A stretch of 64,000 nucleotides of DNA, taken from positions 12,159,412 to 12,223,411 of the forward strand of contig JAKZAN010000006.1 in the NCBI GenBank assembly GCA_023053545.1, written 5' to 3'. Within the stretch, counting starts at the first letter, position 1. Each line of letters starts with the position of its first letter. This document shows, piece by piece, positions 1-10,490 of the stretch. The translations under genes and the position numbers were made by a program. This DNA comes from Lepidurus packardi. Its lineage: Eukaryota > Arthropoda > Branchiopoda > Notostraca > Triopsidae. The notes beneath the pieces were generated by a model that saw nothing but the letters and a program-made list of their open reading frames with translations, did no database searches and was not told where the DNA came from.

Positions 1-261
1 TAAAAACGTCACTATCAATACACACGCGAACCCAACTCCCAACTACACACTCTGCCACCGCCCCACAGCCCACTCTCCTCGTTCATTATCAACCCCTTCT
101 CACCTACGTCTCCAGACGTTAGGGTCCGTTTTCTGTAGTTCTAATAAAAGGTAAAAAAACGTATACTTCCATTGAACTAAACGTAATTTGTCCAGAGTCG
201 TATATGTCCCAGGGATCAAGTCATTGGTCAGTCCCTTCCGGATGCGCCTTTATCCGGAACA
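1..261 (-). repeat. 3' LTR of BEL element A, cut by window edge
   Basis: This segment aligns base for base with 5311-5572, with scattered substitutions and small indels. It ends in the plus-strand bases ggaaca, the complement of a TGTTCC start, followed by the integrase side of the element. Confidence 0.9.
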
Positions 262-291
262 TAGCCGGCCCTGTTTACGAACGTAAATAAT

Positions 292-1866
292 CTAGTCTTC
301 GGGCTCAGCTATTTCCATCAAACAGAGCTTGGCTACTGGCCGGACATACTCCCCATGTTTTGTTTTGACAAGTGCCGTTCTGACGAGGCCATCAGGTCCG
401 GGGTATACCTGAATCACTCGTGCGATTGGCCAGAGTCCTCTTGGACTGTTCTCCTCGATCAACAGCACGACGTCATCAGGTTGAAGGTTGCGGTTCGGTC
501 GAACCCATTTCCTACGTTCAATGATGGACGGCACATACTCTCGCAGCCATCGGTGCCAGAATCGCTCGGTTATCGCTTGGGAAGCTCTCCAACGTTTACG
601 AGCATTAAGATCTTCATCCGTCACGAGTCCAATCGGCAGGTTAGGGTTGGCTCGGCCCAGCAAGAAGTGATTCGGCGTCACCGGCTCCGGATCTTCAGGA
701 TTCATACTGAGATGCGTCAAGGGTCTACCATTCAGCAGTGACTCCACTTCTGCCATAACGGTTGTGAAGATTTAGTCCGTTACGGTTTGATTCCGCAATG
801 TGTATCTAAGGGCGACCTTAGCGGAGCGTACCAGACGTTCCCAGACTCCGCCAAAGTGTGGGGACGCAGGGGGGTAAAAGTGCCAACTGATTTTTCTCTG
901 TGCCAGCTCGTCCGCAATTCGCTTCTCGTTCCAGGCTTTCAAGTTTTGCCGGAGCTCCTTCTCACCTGCACTTAGGTTAGTTACATTATCACTAAAAACG
1001 TGCACCGGATCGCCGCGACGGCTGACAAATCGTCTAAAAGACAAGATAAACGAGTCAGTATCTAGTGAGTGTGCAACTTCCAGGTGGACTGCGCGCGTGA
1101 CGAGGAAAGTGAAGAGGCAAACGTAACGTTTGGGAACTATTCGATGAATTACGACCGCGAACGGTCCAAAGTAATCCACGCCAACGTTCGTGAATGGTGG
1201 GCTATACGTATCTAGTCGTTGCAGGGGTAATGCAGCCATCAACGGGACGCACGGCTTGGCTCGATAACGGTTACAGGTGAACCAGCCGTTTACAATCTTG
1301 TTCACAGCAGCCCGACCTCCTGTCACCGAGTACTGGAGACGCAAATCGGCTAAAGTTCGGTCGGTTGACCCATGTGCTAGCCTTTCGTGTGTACTGCGGA
1401 TTAGTAATGCCGTCAGCGGGCTATCAGGGCTCAGGAGTATAGGGTGCTTGACGTTGGACGGGACGTCGGCATGTTGGATTCTTCCGCCCACCCGCATGAT
1501 ACTTTGCTCGTCCAGGAAGGGAGTCAGCTTCAGGAGTTTCGAATTGCGCGGGAGCGGTTCTTTCTTCTCCAGGGCAGCATAATCCAATCCCATGAGGCGC
1601 TTCTGTTCTACCGTGATGAACTTGAGAAGGGCATCGCTGCATTCAGCAACTGACAGGGGCCCCTTCTCCACGGAAAACTTGGACGGTCGCGCGTTCCTGG
1701 TAAAGCGAAGAGTCCAAGCCCGAATACGCTTCAAACTGTTTAGGTTAGACGTACCTCGCAGGACTTCGAGTGATTCGTCTTTGTCTACCCCTACAGAGGC
1801 AATCAGTGGTGGTAATATTTCTTGGTCAGTGTTATCGGGCTCTCTTCGGATTTGTTCAGCGGCCAC
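292..1866 (-). pseudogene. BEL-A integrase, one nonsense codon
   Basis: Integrase region of a BEL/Pao pol. Reading down the minus strand there is a pre-integrase segment and then the catalytic core. The first Asp lies in VDYFGPF, the second in FSDNVTN and the Glu in WERLVRS. A C-terminal domain follows with the family pattern LLNGRPLTHLS and PDGLVRTALVKTKHG. The frame is open from 1866 to 774, stops at TAA (772-774), and continues in the same frame to 292, so a single nonsense codon separates the halves. The second-Asp motif has Val where a Gly is usual. Integrase would insert the cDNA copy into host DNA. Confidence 0.88.
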
Positions 1867-3234
1867 TCAGAGGGCGGCTGATGGAGGAAAGTTGGCCCGT
1901 TGAGCCATCGGTTCGGTGTGACCAGAGAAGTTGCTTCTGTCGGTGGGCGACGCGTAAATAGGCGACAGCCCCAAAGGCGATTTCGGACGCGTCCGCAAAG
2001 ATATGAAGTTCGACGGTCGATGGATTAAGATCGGGTTGCAGGCATCGCGGGATCGTAATGGCTTCAAGCTTCCTGAGGTCATCCAGCCAGCAACGCCAAC
2101 GTTCATATAGGTGTTCCGGAATTGTTTCGTCCCACTGCAATTCAAGTCTCCATAATTCTTGTAATAGGGTTTTAGCCGTTAGGATGATGGGGACGAGAAA
2201 CCCAATTGGGTCGAATACGCTTGCCACGATTCGCAATATATCCCTCTTCGTGGGCTTGAAGGGCATTCGTTTAACGCGGAACGCGAAGCTGTCTGTTTCG
2301 GCGTTCCACCAAACGCCGAGGGTTCTTTCAACGGGCAACCGGTCCAAATCGAGGTCTATATCCGGGTTTGCGCGGTCTTCGGCCGGGAAGGAGGCAAGCA
2401 CTGTGCGAGACGAGGATTTCCATGTCACCAAGGGGAATCCGGCACGAATGAGGACTTCTTTCAAATCCCGGCAAAGGCTGATGGCTTCTTTCTCCGTCGG
2501 TATGGAGTCCAGATAGTCATCCATATAGAAATTCCTCTCGACCCGTGGCTCCACGTTCGGGATTCGTCGGATCTGTCTCGTGCTGCCTTTCGCAGTGCGT
2601 AATTGCAAATGGTCGGAGAGGATTTGGCTCCAAATATCTGAACGGTCATCTCAAACGTCTCTGGTGGAGTTTCTGCACCCGGAGCTCTCCACAGGAATCG
2701 AAGCGCTGGTCTGTCACTGGGGATTACCTGCACTTGATGGAACATCGACTTGATATCCGCAGAGACTGCTACCGGATACTCTCTGAAACGTAAAAGTACA
2801 CCAAGCAGGTTATTTAGTAGGTCGGGTCCAGCTAATAATGCGCCGTTCAGAGATACGCCTCCTGTTTCTGCAGCGGCTTCAAATACCACCCTGACCTTCC
2901 CCGGCTTGTTTGGGTTGGTTACCGCGTGATGAGGGAGGTACCAGACACGAGGGTAAGTCTGTCTCAGTTCAGATGGGCTGAGCTTCTGGGCGTAGCCGTC
3001 CGCCACGTAAGCCTCTATAGTCTGCACGTAGGGCACTGCAAGCTCCGGGTTCAATTTCAGCCTCCGTTCGAGCGCGAAGAACCGTCGCAGGGCTGTCTTC
3101 CTGTTGTCAGGTAGTGTCACGGTCGACGACGACCACAGCAATCCGGCCTCGTATCGTTCACCAACAGAACGGACGGTAGCTTCGAGCGTCTCCGGAGAGA
3201 AATCTTCGCTCTTGTAGCAGCTAATGTTGTGCAC
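1856..3234 (-). pseudogene. BEL-A reverse transcriptase and RNase H remnant
   Basis: Two overlapping frames encode one reverse transcriptase. The upstream frame (3234 to about 2590) has KVRVVFEAAAETGG and VSADIKSMFHQVQV. The downstream frame (2608 to 1856) carries the catalytic YMDDYLDS motif, so a frameshift lies near 2590-2610. After the connection domain, an RNase H start (LHIFADASEIAFGAVAYL) is visible, but the rest of RNase H is absent and the sequence passes into the pre-integrase region near 1866. The deletion removes catalytic residues, so replication by this copy is not possible. Confidence 0.87.
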
Positions 3235-3299
3235 CGCGATCGGCTCTTGGTCAGAATTCGCTGATGTCTTGAATTCGCCTTTCTTGGAATACCTAGGTA

Positions 3300-5176
3300 G
3301 CCGGTGAAGTAGCGTGTGATGCTTGGCTGTACACCCAACCTCCCCACAAACGGTTTTGGCGGAGCAATCCTTGGCTAGGTGACCCCCTCCTAAACAACAG
3401 AAGCAGAGTCCTTTGTTTTTTGCCTGACTCGCACGCTCTCCGATCGGGAGGGCTGCAAAGGACTTACAAACGGTAATGTCATGCTAAGGCTTTTTACAGT
3501 AAAGGCATTCGGGTCGGACGTCGCGGCCGGTGGCAAGTACATTAAGTTCCCTAGGCACCCTTCCCCGTCCCTTCGGTTTAGAAGCGCCGAGCTTCGTTTT
3601 CGCCTTATGATCCTTCTTGTCTTCGTCGGAGTTGTCGGTATCCGGTATCGTGCGGACATGGCTCGCGGCGGCCACTTTGGTCTCCAACCAAGAGTCGAAG
3701 TCCAGATAGTTTGGCGACCTGGGTTGTAACCTTTCGATCTCCTCTCTCCATTGGTTCAACAAGGTCGACGGGAGCTTATCTTTCAGCTGTTCGATCAAAG
3801 CTGTGGACTTAAGCTCGTTATCGTGGCCGGAAGCTATGAGGATGTCTACGGTGTTACGAAGGTCTTCTGAGAACGCTTCGAGGGCTTCAAAATCGCGTTC
3901 CTTAACTTTCGGGGACTTAAGTACGCTGTGCAGGCAGGCCGTTGTAACCTTATGTAGATGGCCGTATTTGCGATGGAGCTTCTCCAAAGCTCTTCTGTAA
4001 AGCACGGGGTTGTTTAATGTTCCGGCGACGCCTTTTCGCACCTTTGGTTCGAGCAGTTGTCGGAGAGCTGCCATTCGCTGGTTATCGGTTTTAAGGACGT
4101 CGTATACCATGGATTTGAACGTTGAAATGAACAGCGGCCATTCTTTAGGATTCCCGGAAAAATGCATGATATCAATCTTCTGCATTTGTCCGACTCTGCA
4201 GCCATGCGATGGCCGATTCGGTCCCGAAGTCATTCCCAGGAAATAGATCAAAGCCTCGTTCGGTGTTACGGGTGGCGGAACAATTGGGTAGTTCGCGGAA
4301 GACGGAACGCTCAGAGGAATTGACGAGGTCACGATCGGCTGCTGGCTCGTCACTGGTATACTTGAGCCTCCCCCCAGATTGCCAACAATCTGGAAATTGA
4401 GAACTGGCGGGTGGATAGACGGGTCAGGATTCAGCTGCGTATCGGGGGCGGGGTCTAAAGATGTAACGAGGATTTGTTCCTCAGTACGTTGCTTCTCGAT
4501 TAAGTCTCGTAGCTCTCGCTGCTTCCTCCTCTTGAGAACCTCCTGCCTCTATTTCAAGCTCTCGGAGCCGCTTCTCTTCGTCTGCCTCCTCCCGGGAGTT
4601 TCTCTGCAGCTGGCTCAGCTCAAGCGCGGTGAATCGCCTTTCTTGACGCACCTTCTGGAGCCTTGAGGATTGAGACGTGCGGGAACTACCTCTTGAAACG
4701 TGCGACCGTAAGGAGGATGCTACCGATACCACCGGGGACGCTGAACTGCCGGCCCGTTGACGAAGGTATTCGTCCATGGCTACGTAGCAAGAGTTGACCG
4801 ATGTTTCAACTTCAGCGATCCATCTAAGGTGATCTTCGGAGGATGCACGACTTTGGCTTCCTGCCCAGGCCAATTTGTCGTTGAGCTCGATGCAGTCTTG
4901 TAGCCGCTCGAAGAGCTGGGATCGTAACTCTTTGACTATGGAACGGGACGATCGTGAGTCAATTGCTTTCGTAATTTTCTTTACCAGTTTAGTTGTCTGC
5001 GTTTTTGCCTGGGTTCGTAACGCCTTAATTACAGTTGGCTGGTCTTGGATAGGTTCTTCGTCGACGGTTAAATAATCTTCTTGTTGACTCAGCGGCTCCT
5101 GAGAAGGACCAGCTATCTGCTTATCTCCCTCTCGTCTGGTTGCGAGGGGAGCTACAATTGCATTCTTGGAAGTCAT
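3300..5176 (-). pseudogene. BEL-A gag with DUF1759-like region and zinc knuckles
   Basis: The first ATG after the primer-binding site is at 5174-5176. The N-terminal part (to 4481) is charged and partly coiled-coil. After a frameshift, 4353-3484 encodes the conserved BEL gag core (FSGNPKEWPLFISTFKSMV, the DUF1759 type). A further frame change leads to CCHC-like knuckles near 3330-3490, including GLCFCCLGGGHLAKDC. Gag would form the particle and bind the RNA. At least two frameshifts separate the blocks. The TTG at 5209 is in frame but overlaps the primer-binding site and is unlikely to be used. Confidence 0.82.
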
Positions 5177-5190
5177 TACTGAAGGTTTTC

Positions 5191-5208
5191 TCCCGAGTTT
5201 CGGCACCA
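5191..5208 (-). promoter_or_regulatory. Primer-binding site of BEL-A
   Basis: On the minus strand TGGTGCCGAAACTCGGGA begins two bases inside the 5' LTR boundary, the expected place for tRNA-primed minus-strand synthesis. The tRNA species was not identified. Confidence 0.75.
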
Positions 5209-5210
5209 AA

Positions 5211-5572
5211 TGTTACATACGTGTAAGTCGTACAACTTGTTTCACGTATATAGGACTTGTTCTGTATTTCACCTTATCACTCTAGACAATCAAAACCAAC
5301 ACCACGCAATATAAAAACGTCACTATCAATACACACGCGAACCCAACACCCAACTACCCACACTGCCACCGCCCCACAGCCCACTCTCCTCGTTCCTTAT
5401 CAACCCATCTCACCTACGTCTCCAGACGTCGGGGTCCGTTTTCTGTAGTTCTAATAAAAGGACCAAAAAACGTATAATTCCCTTGAACTAAACGTCATTT
5501 GTCCAGAGTCGTATATGTCCCAGGGGTCAAGTCATTGGTCAGTCCCTTCCAGATGCGCCTTTATCTGGATCA
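5211..5572 (-). repeat. 5' LTR of BEL element A
   Basis: A 362-bp LTR, TG...CA on both strands (tgttacat ... ggatca), adjoining the primer-binding site. Its right three quarters match 1-261. The sequence after it is gtaat; the matching left duplication lies outside the window. Confidence 0.88.
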
Positions 5573-6331
5573 GTAATAATGAAGAATACGGAAGTACTCC
5601 ATAGCATGGCAAAAAATTCCCAAACCAGCTATACTGTCGCATTACATAGTCATTACTGTCGCATAGTTATAGGGCAAGACTTCCTCTTCGAGTTGGATTT
5701 TGTCTCGACCATTCTACAGGGAAAACAATACAAAGAACGATGAATACAGCAGGTCGATGTGAAAACTCGTACAAAGAAGTATTGCTATACATATTTAGTA
5801 TGCTCTTGTCCAGTCTTATATAAAGTCCATCCCAATCCAGCTAACAGTCGTACTATACTTCAGTCGCCACTTCTTGGACTTAGTTTTTTAATATAGTTTT
5901 GGGCAAGACTTCCGCTTCTAGTTGATTTCTTCTGGGTCATTCTAAGTGGAAAACAATACAAAAAACGATAAATACTTCATTACACATATGTTACAATAGA
6001 TATGTTTGAAAACAATAGATATGTTTGAAAATATTTACATGTCGTGTCTTACCGATATCGTGTGTTGTTCCCTGAGGGGTACGAGAAGATTCACCACAGC
6101 CAAAACCTGTTTTTACTAATCCTGTCAACTCACCACAACTGCCTTCTAGTGACAATTCCCCACACGACAATTCACCACAGTATGATGATTTAATACTGAC
6201 ATAGTGGAAAACCGCCTTAAAGCCATATGTCGTTCCTGACTCCCCGTACACAAACAAAACGTGAACACATCGTGAAAACGAGTTGTAGTTTCTATTTATT
6301 AGCTATGCAAGGAGCATAGCTTATTCTATCG
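5573..6331. other. Non-coding spacer with short diverged repeats
   Basis: No convincing gene. About 75 bp at 5668-5745 recurs diverged at 5900-5977 (shared gggcaagacttc and gaaaacaatacaaa). At 5990-6020 a 16-bp unit is tandemly doubled. Four degenerate ca(a/t)tcaccaca-type units lie between 6090 and 6180. They yield a Cys-Gly-Glu-Leu repeat on the minus strand that I take as fortuitous. Confidence 0.6.
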
Positions 6332-7319
6332 TTTTCCGGGCCAGAAGCGTGCCACCTCCCAGTGGGTGGTTTGGCACAGCAAGCTTCCCTTAAGCGCTGT
6401 GCATTTCGTGGGTGATTTCGTGGGTAGTTGGATAAGGCTATTTTGCCAGCGGCCAGGAGGAGCAACTTGAACTAGCATGTCCGCCAAGCCAAATGAGCTC
6501 GGAGAGACGTTTTGCCTGCCCTTCCTTCGTAGCATGAACTTTCCGGGCCAGAGGCGTACCACCTCCCAGTGGGTGGTTTGGCACAGCAAGCTTCCCGTAA
6601 GCGCTGTGCATTTCGTGGGTGATTTCGTGGGGAGTTGGATAAAGGGTGGTTCACACTACCATTCAAAATCAAAAATCACCAGTCAAAATCAAGAAAATCA
6701 CTGACTGGAGGCGTGGTTCGGTCTGACTTGGTCTGACTTGTGCCTTTCAAATAAGATTGAATTTGGGTCCTTTGACTGTTGCGATTTGTGTGACTTGCCA
6801 CATTGCCAAGGAAAATTGTATGAAAAACATGCAGGAAACTTTGGTTTTTGAGCAGCTAAGTAATAAATAAAACTGTAAAAAGCTATCCAGATTTACTGAA
6901 TTAATATTATAAAGTTTTATGTTGCAGTTTTATGTTTTGGCTGCAACATAAAACTTTATTATATTAATTCAGTAAATCTGGATAGCTTTTTACAGTTTTA
7001 TTTATTATTTAGCTGCTCAAAAACCAAAGTTTCCCGCATGTTTTTCATACAATTTTCCTTGGCAATGTGGCAAGTCACACAAATCACAACAGTCAAAGGA
7101 CCCAAATTCAATCTTATTTGAATGGCACAAGTCAGACCAAACCACGCCTCCAGTCAGTGATTTTCTTGATTTTGACTGGTGATTTTTGATTTTGAATGGT
7201 AGTGTGAACCACCCTTAAGGCTATTTTGCCAGCGGCCAGGAGGAGCAACTTGAACTGGCATGTCCGCCAAGCCAAATGAGCTCGGAGGGACATTTTGCCT
7301 GCCCTTCAGTCGTCGCATG
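6332..7319. repeat. 206-bp tandem duplication, second unit split by a MITE
   Basis: Unit 1 is 6332-6537. Unit 2 starts at 6538, is interrupted after 6642, and resumes at 7219 to 7319. The units share ccgggccagaagcgtgccac, the cagtgggtggtttggcac core and the final catgtccgccaagccaaat block. The duplication predates the MITE, because removing the MITE restores a full second unit. Confidence 0.85.
6643..7215. mobile_element. Fold-back MITE, PIF/Harbinger type
   Basis: A 573-bp near-perfect palindrome. It begins agggtggttcacactacc and ends with the complement, and the arms of roughly 275 bp meet at a loop near 6925-6945. TAA flanks both sides (6640-6642, 7216-7218), and the uninterrupted neighbouring repeat unit has one TAA there, proving the duplication. 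Three-base duplication and non-coding content fit a PIF/Harbinger-derived MITE. An isolated right half recurs at 16427-16707. Confidence 0.9.
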
Positions 7320-7749
7320 GACGTTTACTGTTGTTGTGATTTGTATGTAGTCTGTTCTTTGCTATGGTTCTTGCTGTTATTTATTACCAGCTACGTGTGT
7401 AATTCCATTTTTTTAATGATTGTGAGAGAACGGCCAACTGACACTATGTAGGGTGCCTTGCGTTTCGGTTCTTCCGCAATAATTAAGATCAAACTTCCAA
7501 CCTATGAAAATAAGAGAAATTAACGTACATTAACTTAATATAATATTCTTACTTCTCTCTGATCGAAGAGCAATCTCTCCATCTTCGCTAGCCTTTTGCT
7601 CGTACTTAAAAGAATGGGAATCATTTGCAAAGCAACCTGTGAAGCCGTATCTGAATGCAAAATAATGAATAAAAAATATTATAAACGACATTTTCCAAAG
7701 TCATCATCCAAAAGCGCGTACGCCGGGTCGAGGAGAACTTGCCTAATAG
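7320..7749. other. Unassigned spacer
   Basis: AT-rich sequence without a recognisable gene or repeat. The end of a minus-strand small ORF (to 7679) reaches into it. Confidence 0.5.
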
Positions 7750-7924
7750 CCTTATAGTTTTGCTCTTTGGCCACCGCAATTATCTTCGGTACATATCTCC
7801 TCCAATTTACTGTAAACTTAGTTGCCTTCCCACTTCCGAGGAGCAAGTCCAATTCACAAAGCAGCTGTAATATCGATATTGTGAGTAAATAGTAAGCGCT
7901 TACATTTATTATTTTACGTAACAT
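7679..7924 (-). CDS. Small ORF of unknown function, repeated at 10306
   Basis: An 81-codon minus-strand ORF. The first 61 residues recur with six substitutions in an inverted copy at 10306-10491 (shared LDLLLGSGKATK and YVPKIIAVAKEQNYKAI), after which the copies diverge. The N-terminus is hydrophobic. The copies sit next to Helentron sequence, so this is probably a fragment of a transposon-carried gene. I do not recognise the family. Confidence 0.35.
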   Translation of the reverse strand: MLRKIINVSAYYLLTISILQLLCELDLLLGSGKATKFTVNWRRYVPKIIAVAKEQNYKAIRQVLLDPAYALLDDDFGKCRL

Positions 7925-8075
7925 ATTTTAATTACATACATATACTTGCTGGTTCAGGTACGCACAGGTTGCATTAACGTCGTCAATCGATTATTGTAAC
8001 CTGCCTTACCTGCTTGAAATATAATATTGCGTAATTTTTTCTCTTTTCAGTCATTGATAATAAATTTTTATTCTA
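7750..8075 (-). repeat. Inverted copy of the Helentron segment at 9915-10488
   Basis: The reverse complement of 9915-10488 after removal of the 241 bases of MITE plus TA at 10047-10287. It includes the small ORF and the cctgaaccagcaagtatatg block, which is the uninterrupted MITE target. Confidence 0.85.
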
Positions 8076-9144
8076 AAAATCAAACTTCGCTAAATAGATT
8101 AAATGTAACAAAATAATATGCAATTCATAAGAAACCCGAGGACAAAGGAACTGTCACTGTAACATTACAACGTTAGTGTTTATAAACTAAGATTACGAAT
8201 AAACTGAATTCAGACATATGCATGGCGTTTTTCGTTGGGAAATATAGACTTATAGTGCTGCATTTTTCGACATCGGCTGAGTTTTCCCAACAGTACGATA
8301 TGGTAGAAAAACTTTTCGACACTTAGTATGAACTCTTTTTTGTTTTTATGGCTTATGAATTGTTGGTTGTAATCAAGTGTATTTTGTGGGAATTTTTACG
8401 TAACATCGTTGGGGCACGAACACCATTTTATGAAGTTATTTCAGCCAGTTTTTGGCATTAAAATGCGTCAAATTTGGGTGATCTTAGATTTAATTTTTTG
8501 TATTTTTATTTACCAATTTTCATACACCACTACCATTATGATATTTTCGTAATACAAAATGACTATTCTAGGGAAAACGGCTTCCGGTAATATTTTCAAC
8601 CATTAAAAGGTCGAAATTTTAACAGTGAATTGTTTAAAGGTTCTCTCACAAATTGTCGTACAAGATGCTAATGTCTAACCAAATGAATGAAAGGTGGAAC
8701 CGTGGGGATTTTTTCCTCTATAGTTTTAAATGGTTACTGCCACTCCAAGTGCCTAACTAGCTTGTGTATCCTAGTGAACCGAGTATCCTCTGCAAGACAT
8801 CTGTGCTAAGGACACACCATCCGTTGCTCGTCCCAAGACGTCCAGCATACACCGCTCGTGCAGGCAAGCTACCCAAGTGAACCGTTACCCTAGCATTTTA
8901 CCACCTCTGTATACCATTTCCGCTAATAGTCGGAAGTTTACAAACAATTGGTTAAACTAACCTTCAACCGACTATTACAGTTGTGAAGTATAGGATGTAA
9001 GTGTATACAGTATATAGACAGTCTAGTAGATTGTTACGTATAGTTTTGGTTGCTGTATCTTGGATATATATTTAGTTCTTGAATATATCGGTACAATAAT
9101 AGATTGGTACATGTTGGAGGTACATTTTGTTGTTTGAGATTTTT
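8076..9144. other. Non-coding stretch with a hairpin
   Basis: AT-rich, with no gene visible. At 8930-8988 taatagtcgg and ccgactatta can pair across about 35 bases. It may be an end structure of the neighbouring Helentron, but no end consensus confirms this. Confidence 0.4.
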
Positions 9145-9912
9145 TTATTGCATACTTAAGTTCACTTTCTTCATGTGGACGACTTTGTTTTCCCGTGTGT
9201 TGACGTGGAACACGATATCCGTGGACTCCAGGAGGGTTTCCATTAGTTCATCAGTTTGTCCTTCTTTGTAGATATTTTCCTTGTTCATGAGAGTGCAGTA
9301 CTTCTGCACGAAGATGTTGTCAATGCCAATAGTGAATTCAGTCTGCGTGGTGGCGGTTCCAGCTGTACCGGAAAATTCGTATGCGATTGCTGAGATTTTC
9401 TGCATTGATTTGCAAGATGGGCATTTTAGGAAGGCGCTGGTTAGGTTGTGGTCCTGGTTGATGGCCGTGTTGCATTTGATGCACCTTTTGCTGGCCGTGA
9501 TGTTGCAGTATTCGATAGTAGAACTTTGGATGATTGTTTCGTTTTGCGTGGTGGGTTGAATTGTTTGTACGTCTTTGTCGAGTTCTTGGATGAGGTAGAA
9601 GTCAGTCAGGCTTAGTGTGTTGAACGTAGTGTTCACCTCGATGCCACTGATGTGGTAGCTTTTGCCGGGTATAAAGACGAAGTCTTGGCCGTTCCAGAGG
9701 CAAAGTGTAGCTTGTTTGGTGTGATCTGCGATGAGGATTTCTCTTTTCCATATTCCGGTTTTGGTCTTCGTGGGTTGTTGGGTTGCAAGCGCTTTAAAGG
9801 TGATGTGATATAATTTGTTCGGGTACTCGAAGCAGGCTTGGAGTGTAGCTTTGACTGGTTGCGGTCCTCTGTGCGAGAATGTGAGTGGCGTGTCTTTCTC
9901 TTCCTTTGATTT
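9145..9912 (-). pseudogene. RPA-like single-strand DNA-binding protein of a Helentron
   Basis: The frame is open from just inside the inverted segment (no clear ATG) to 9145. It contains an OB-fold pattern typical of replication protein A large subunits (WKREILIADHTKQATLCLWN, then GKSYHISGIEV). A zinc-ribbon signature follows: CIKC, 17 residues, then CPSC. Many Helitrons carry RPA70-like proteins thought to bind single-stranded intermediates. It is transcribed away from the helicase that starts near 10451. The 5' end is missing, so it is probably a fragment. Confidence 0.7.
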
Positions 9913-9914
9913 TC

Positions 9915-10490
9915 AGAACAAAAATTTACTATCAATGACTGAAACGAGAAAAAATTACGCAATATTATATTTCAAGCAGGTAAGGCAGGTTACAATAATC
10001 GATTGACGACGTTAATGCAACCTGTGCGTACCTGAACCAGCAAGTACAGTGGAACCTCTCTTAACGAGCACCTCATAACGAGTAATTCGCATAACGAGCA
10101 AAAAATAATGTGGAAAAATTGCTCCCTTAACGAGCGACATTTCGCATAACGAGTGACGCAGAAAGGGAAGTCACGTAACGTATGAGTCACTTGTGAGCCG
10201 GGACTCATCAGTTTCGCTTAACGAGTGTTTCACATAACGAGCAAGATTCTGGAACAAATTATGCTCGTTAAGAGAGGTTCCACTGTATATGTATGTAATT
10301 AAAATATGTTACGTAAAATAATAAATGTAAACGCTTACTATTTACTCATAATATCGATATTACAGCTGCTTTGGGAATTGGACTTGCTCCTCGGAAGTGG
10401 GAAGGCAACTAAGTGTACAGTAAATTGGAGGATATATGTACCGAAGATAATTGCGGTGGCCAAAGAACAAAACTATAAGGCTATACAGTA
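9915..10490 (+). repeat. Segment between RPA and helicase, inverted copy at 7750-8075
   Basis: Pairs with 7750-8075 in opposite orientation apart from one inserted MITE. The copy of the unknown small ORF ends at 10491 with a premature stop. The helicase homology begins beside it. Confidence 0.82.
10047..10285. mobile_element. MITE with TA duplication, pogo/Tc1-mariner type
   Basis: A 239-bp non-coding element with terminal inverted repeats cagtggaacctctcttaacg and complement, flanked by TA on both sides. Internal subterminal motifs of the form cataacgag recur. The inverted paralogous segment near 7950 shows the empty site with one TA. The CAGTG start and TA duplication suggest mobilisation by a pogo-like transposase; none is encoded here. 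Confidence 0.9.

Larger units (their letters stand above)
1..5572 (-). mobile_element. BEL/Pao LTR retrotransposon A, degenerate
   Basis: A minus-strand retrotransposon enclosed by two copies of one LTR, with gag, zinc knuckle, reverse transcriptase, RNase H remnant and integrase in BEL/Pao order. The left LTR runs off the window edge. Internal sequence spans 262-5210. Every coding block is broken by frameshifts, and integrase has an in-frame stop. Most of RNase H is missing: the frame passes from the first catalytic region almost directly to the pre-integrase region. The element is therefore dead. Its C-terminal integrase resembles that of element D (48352-53306), so A and D are probably related lineages. 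Confidence 0.93.

Noticed and set aside
5991-6257. Minus-strand ORF with a repeated Cys-Gly-Glu-Leu motif
   Set aside because: The repetition comes from a short tcaccaca nucleotide repeat, there is no plausible domain and the rest is low complexity.
9145-9912. Cellular replication protein A gene
   Set aside because: It lacks most RPA70 domains and lies beside Helentron helicase, so a transposon-borne RPA is more likely.
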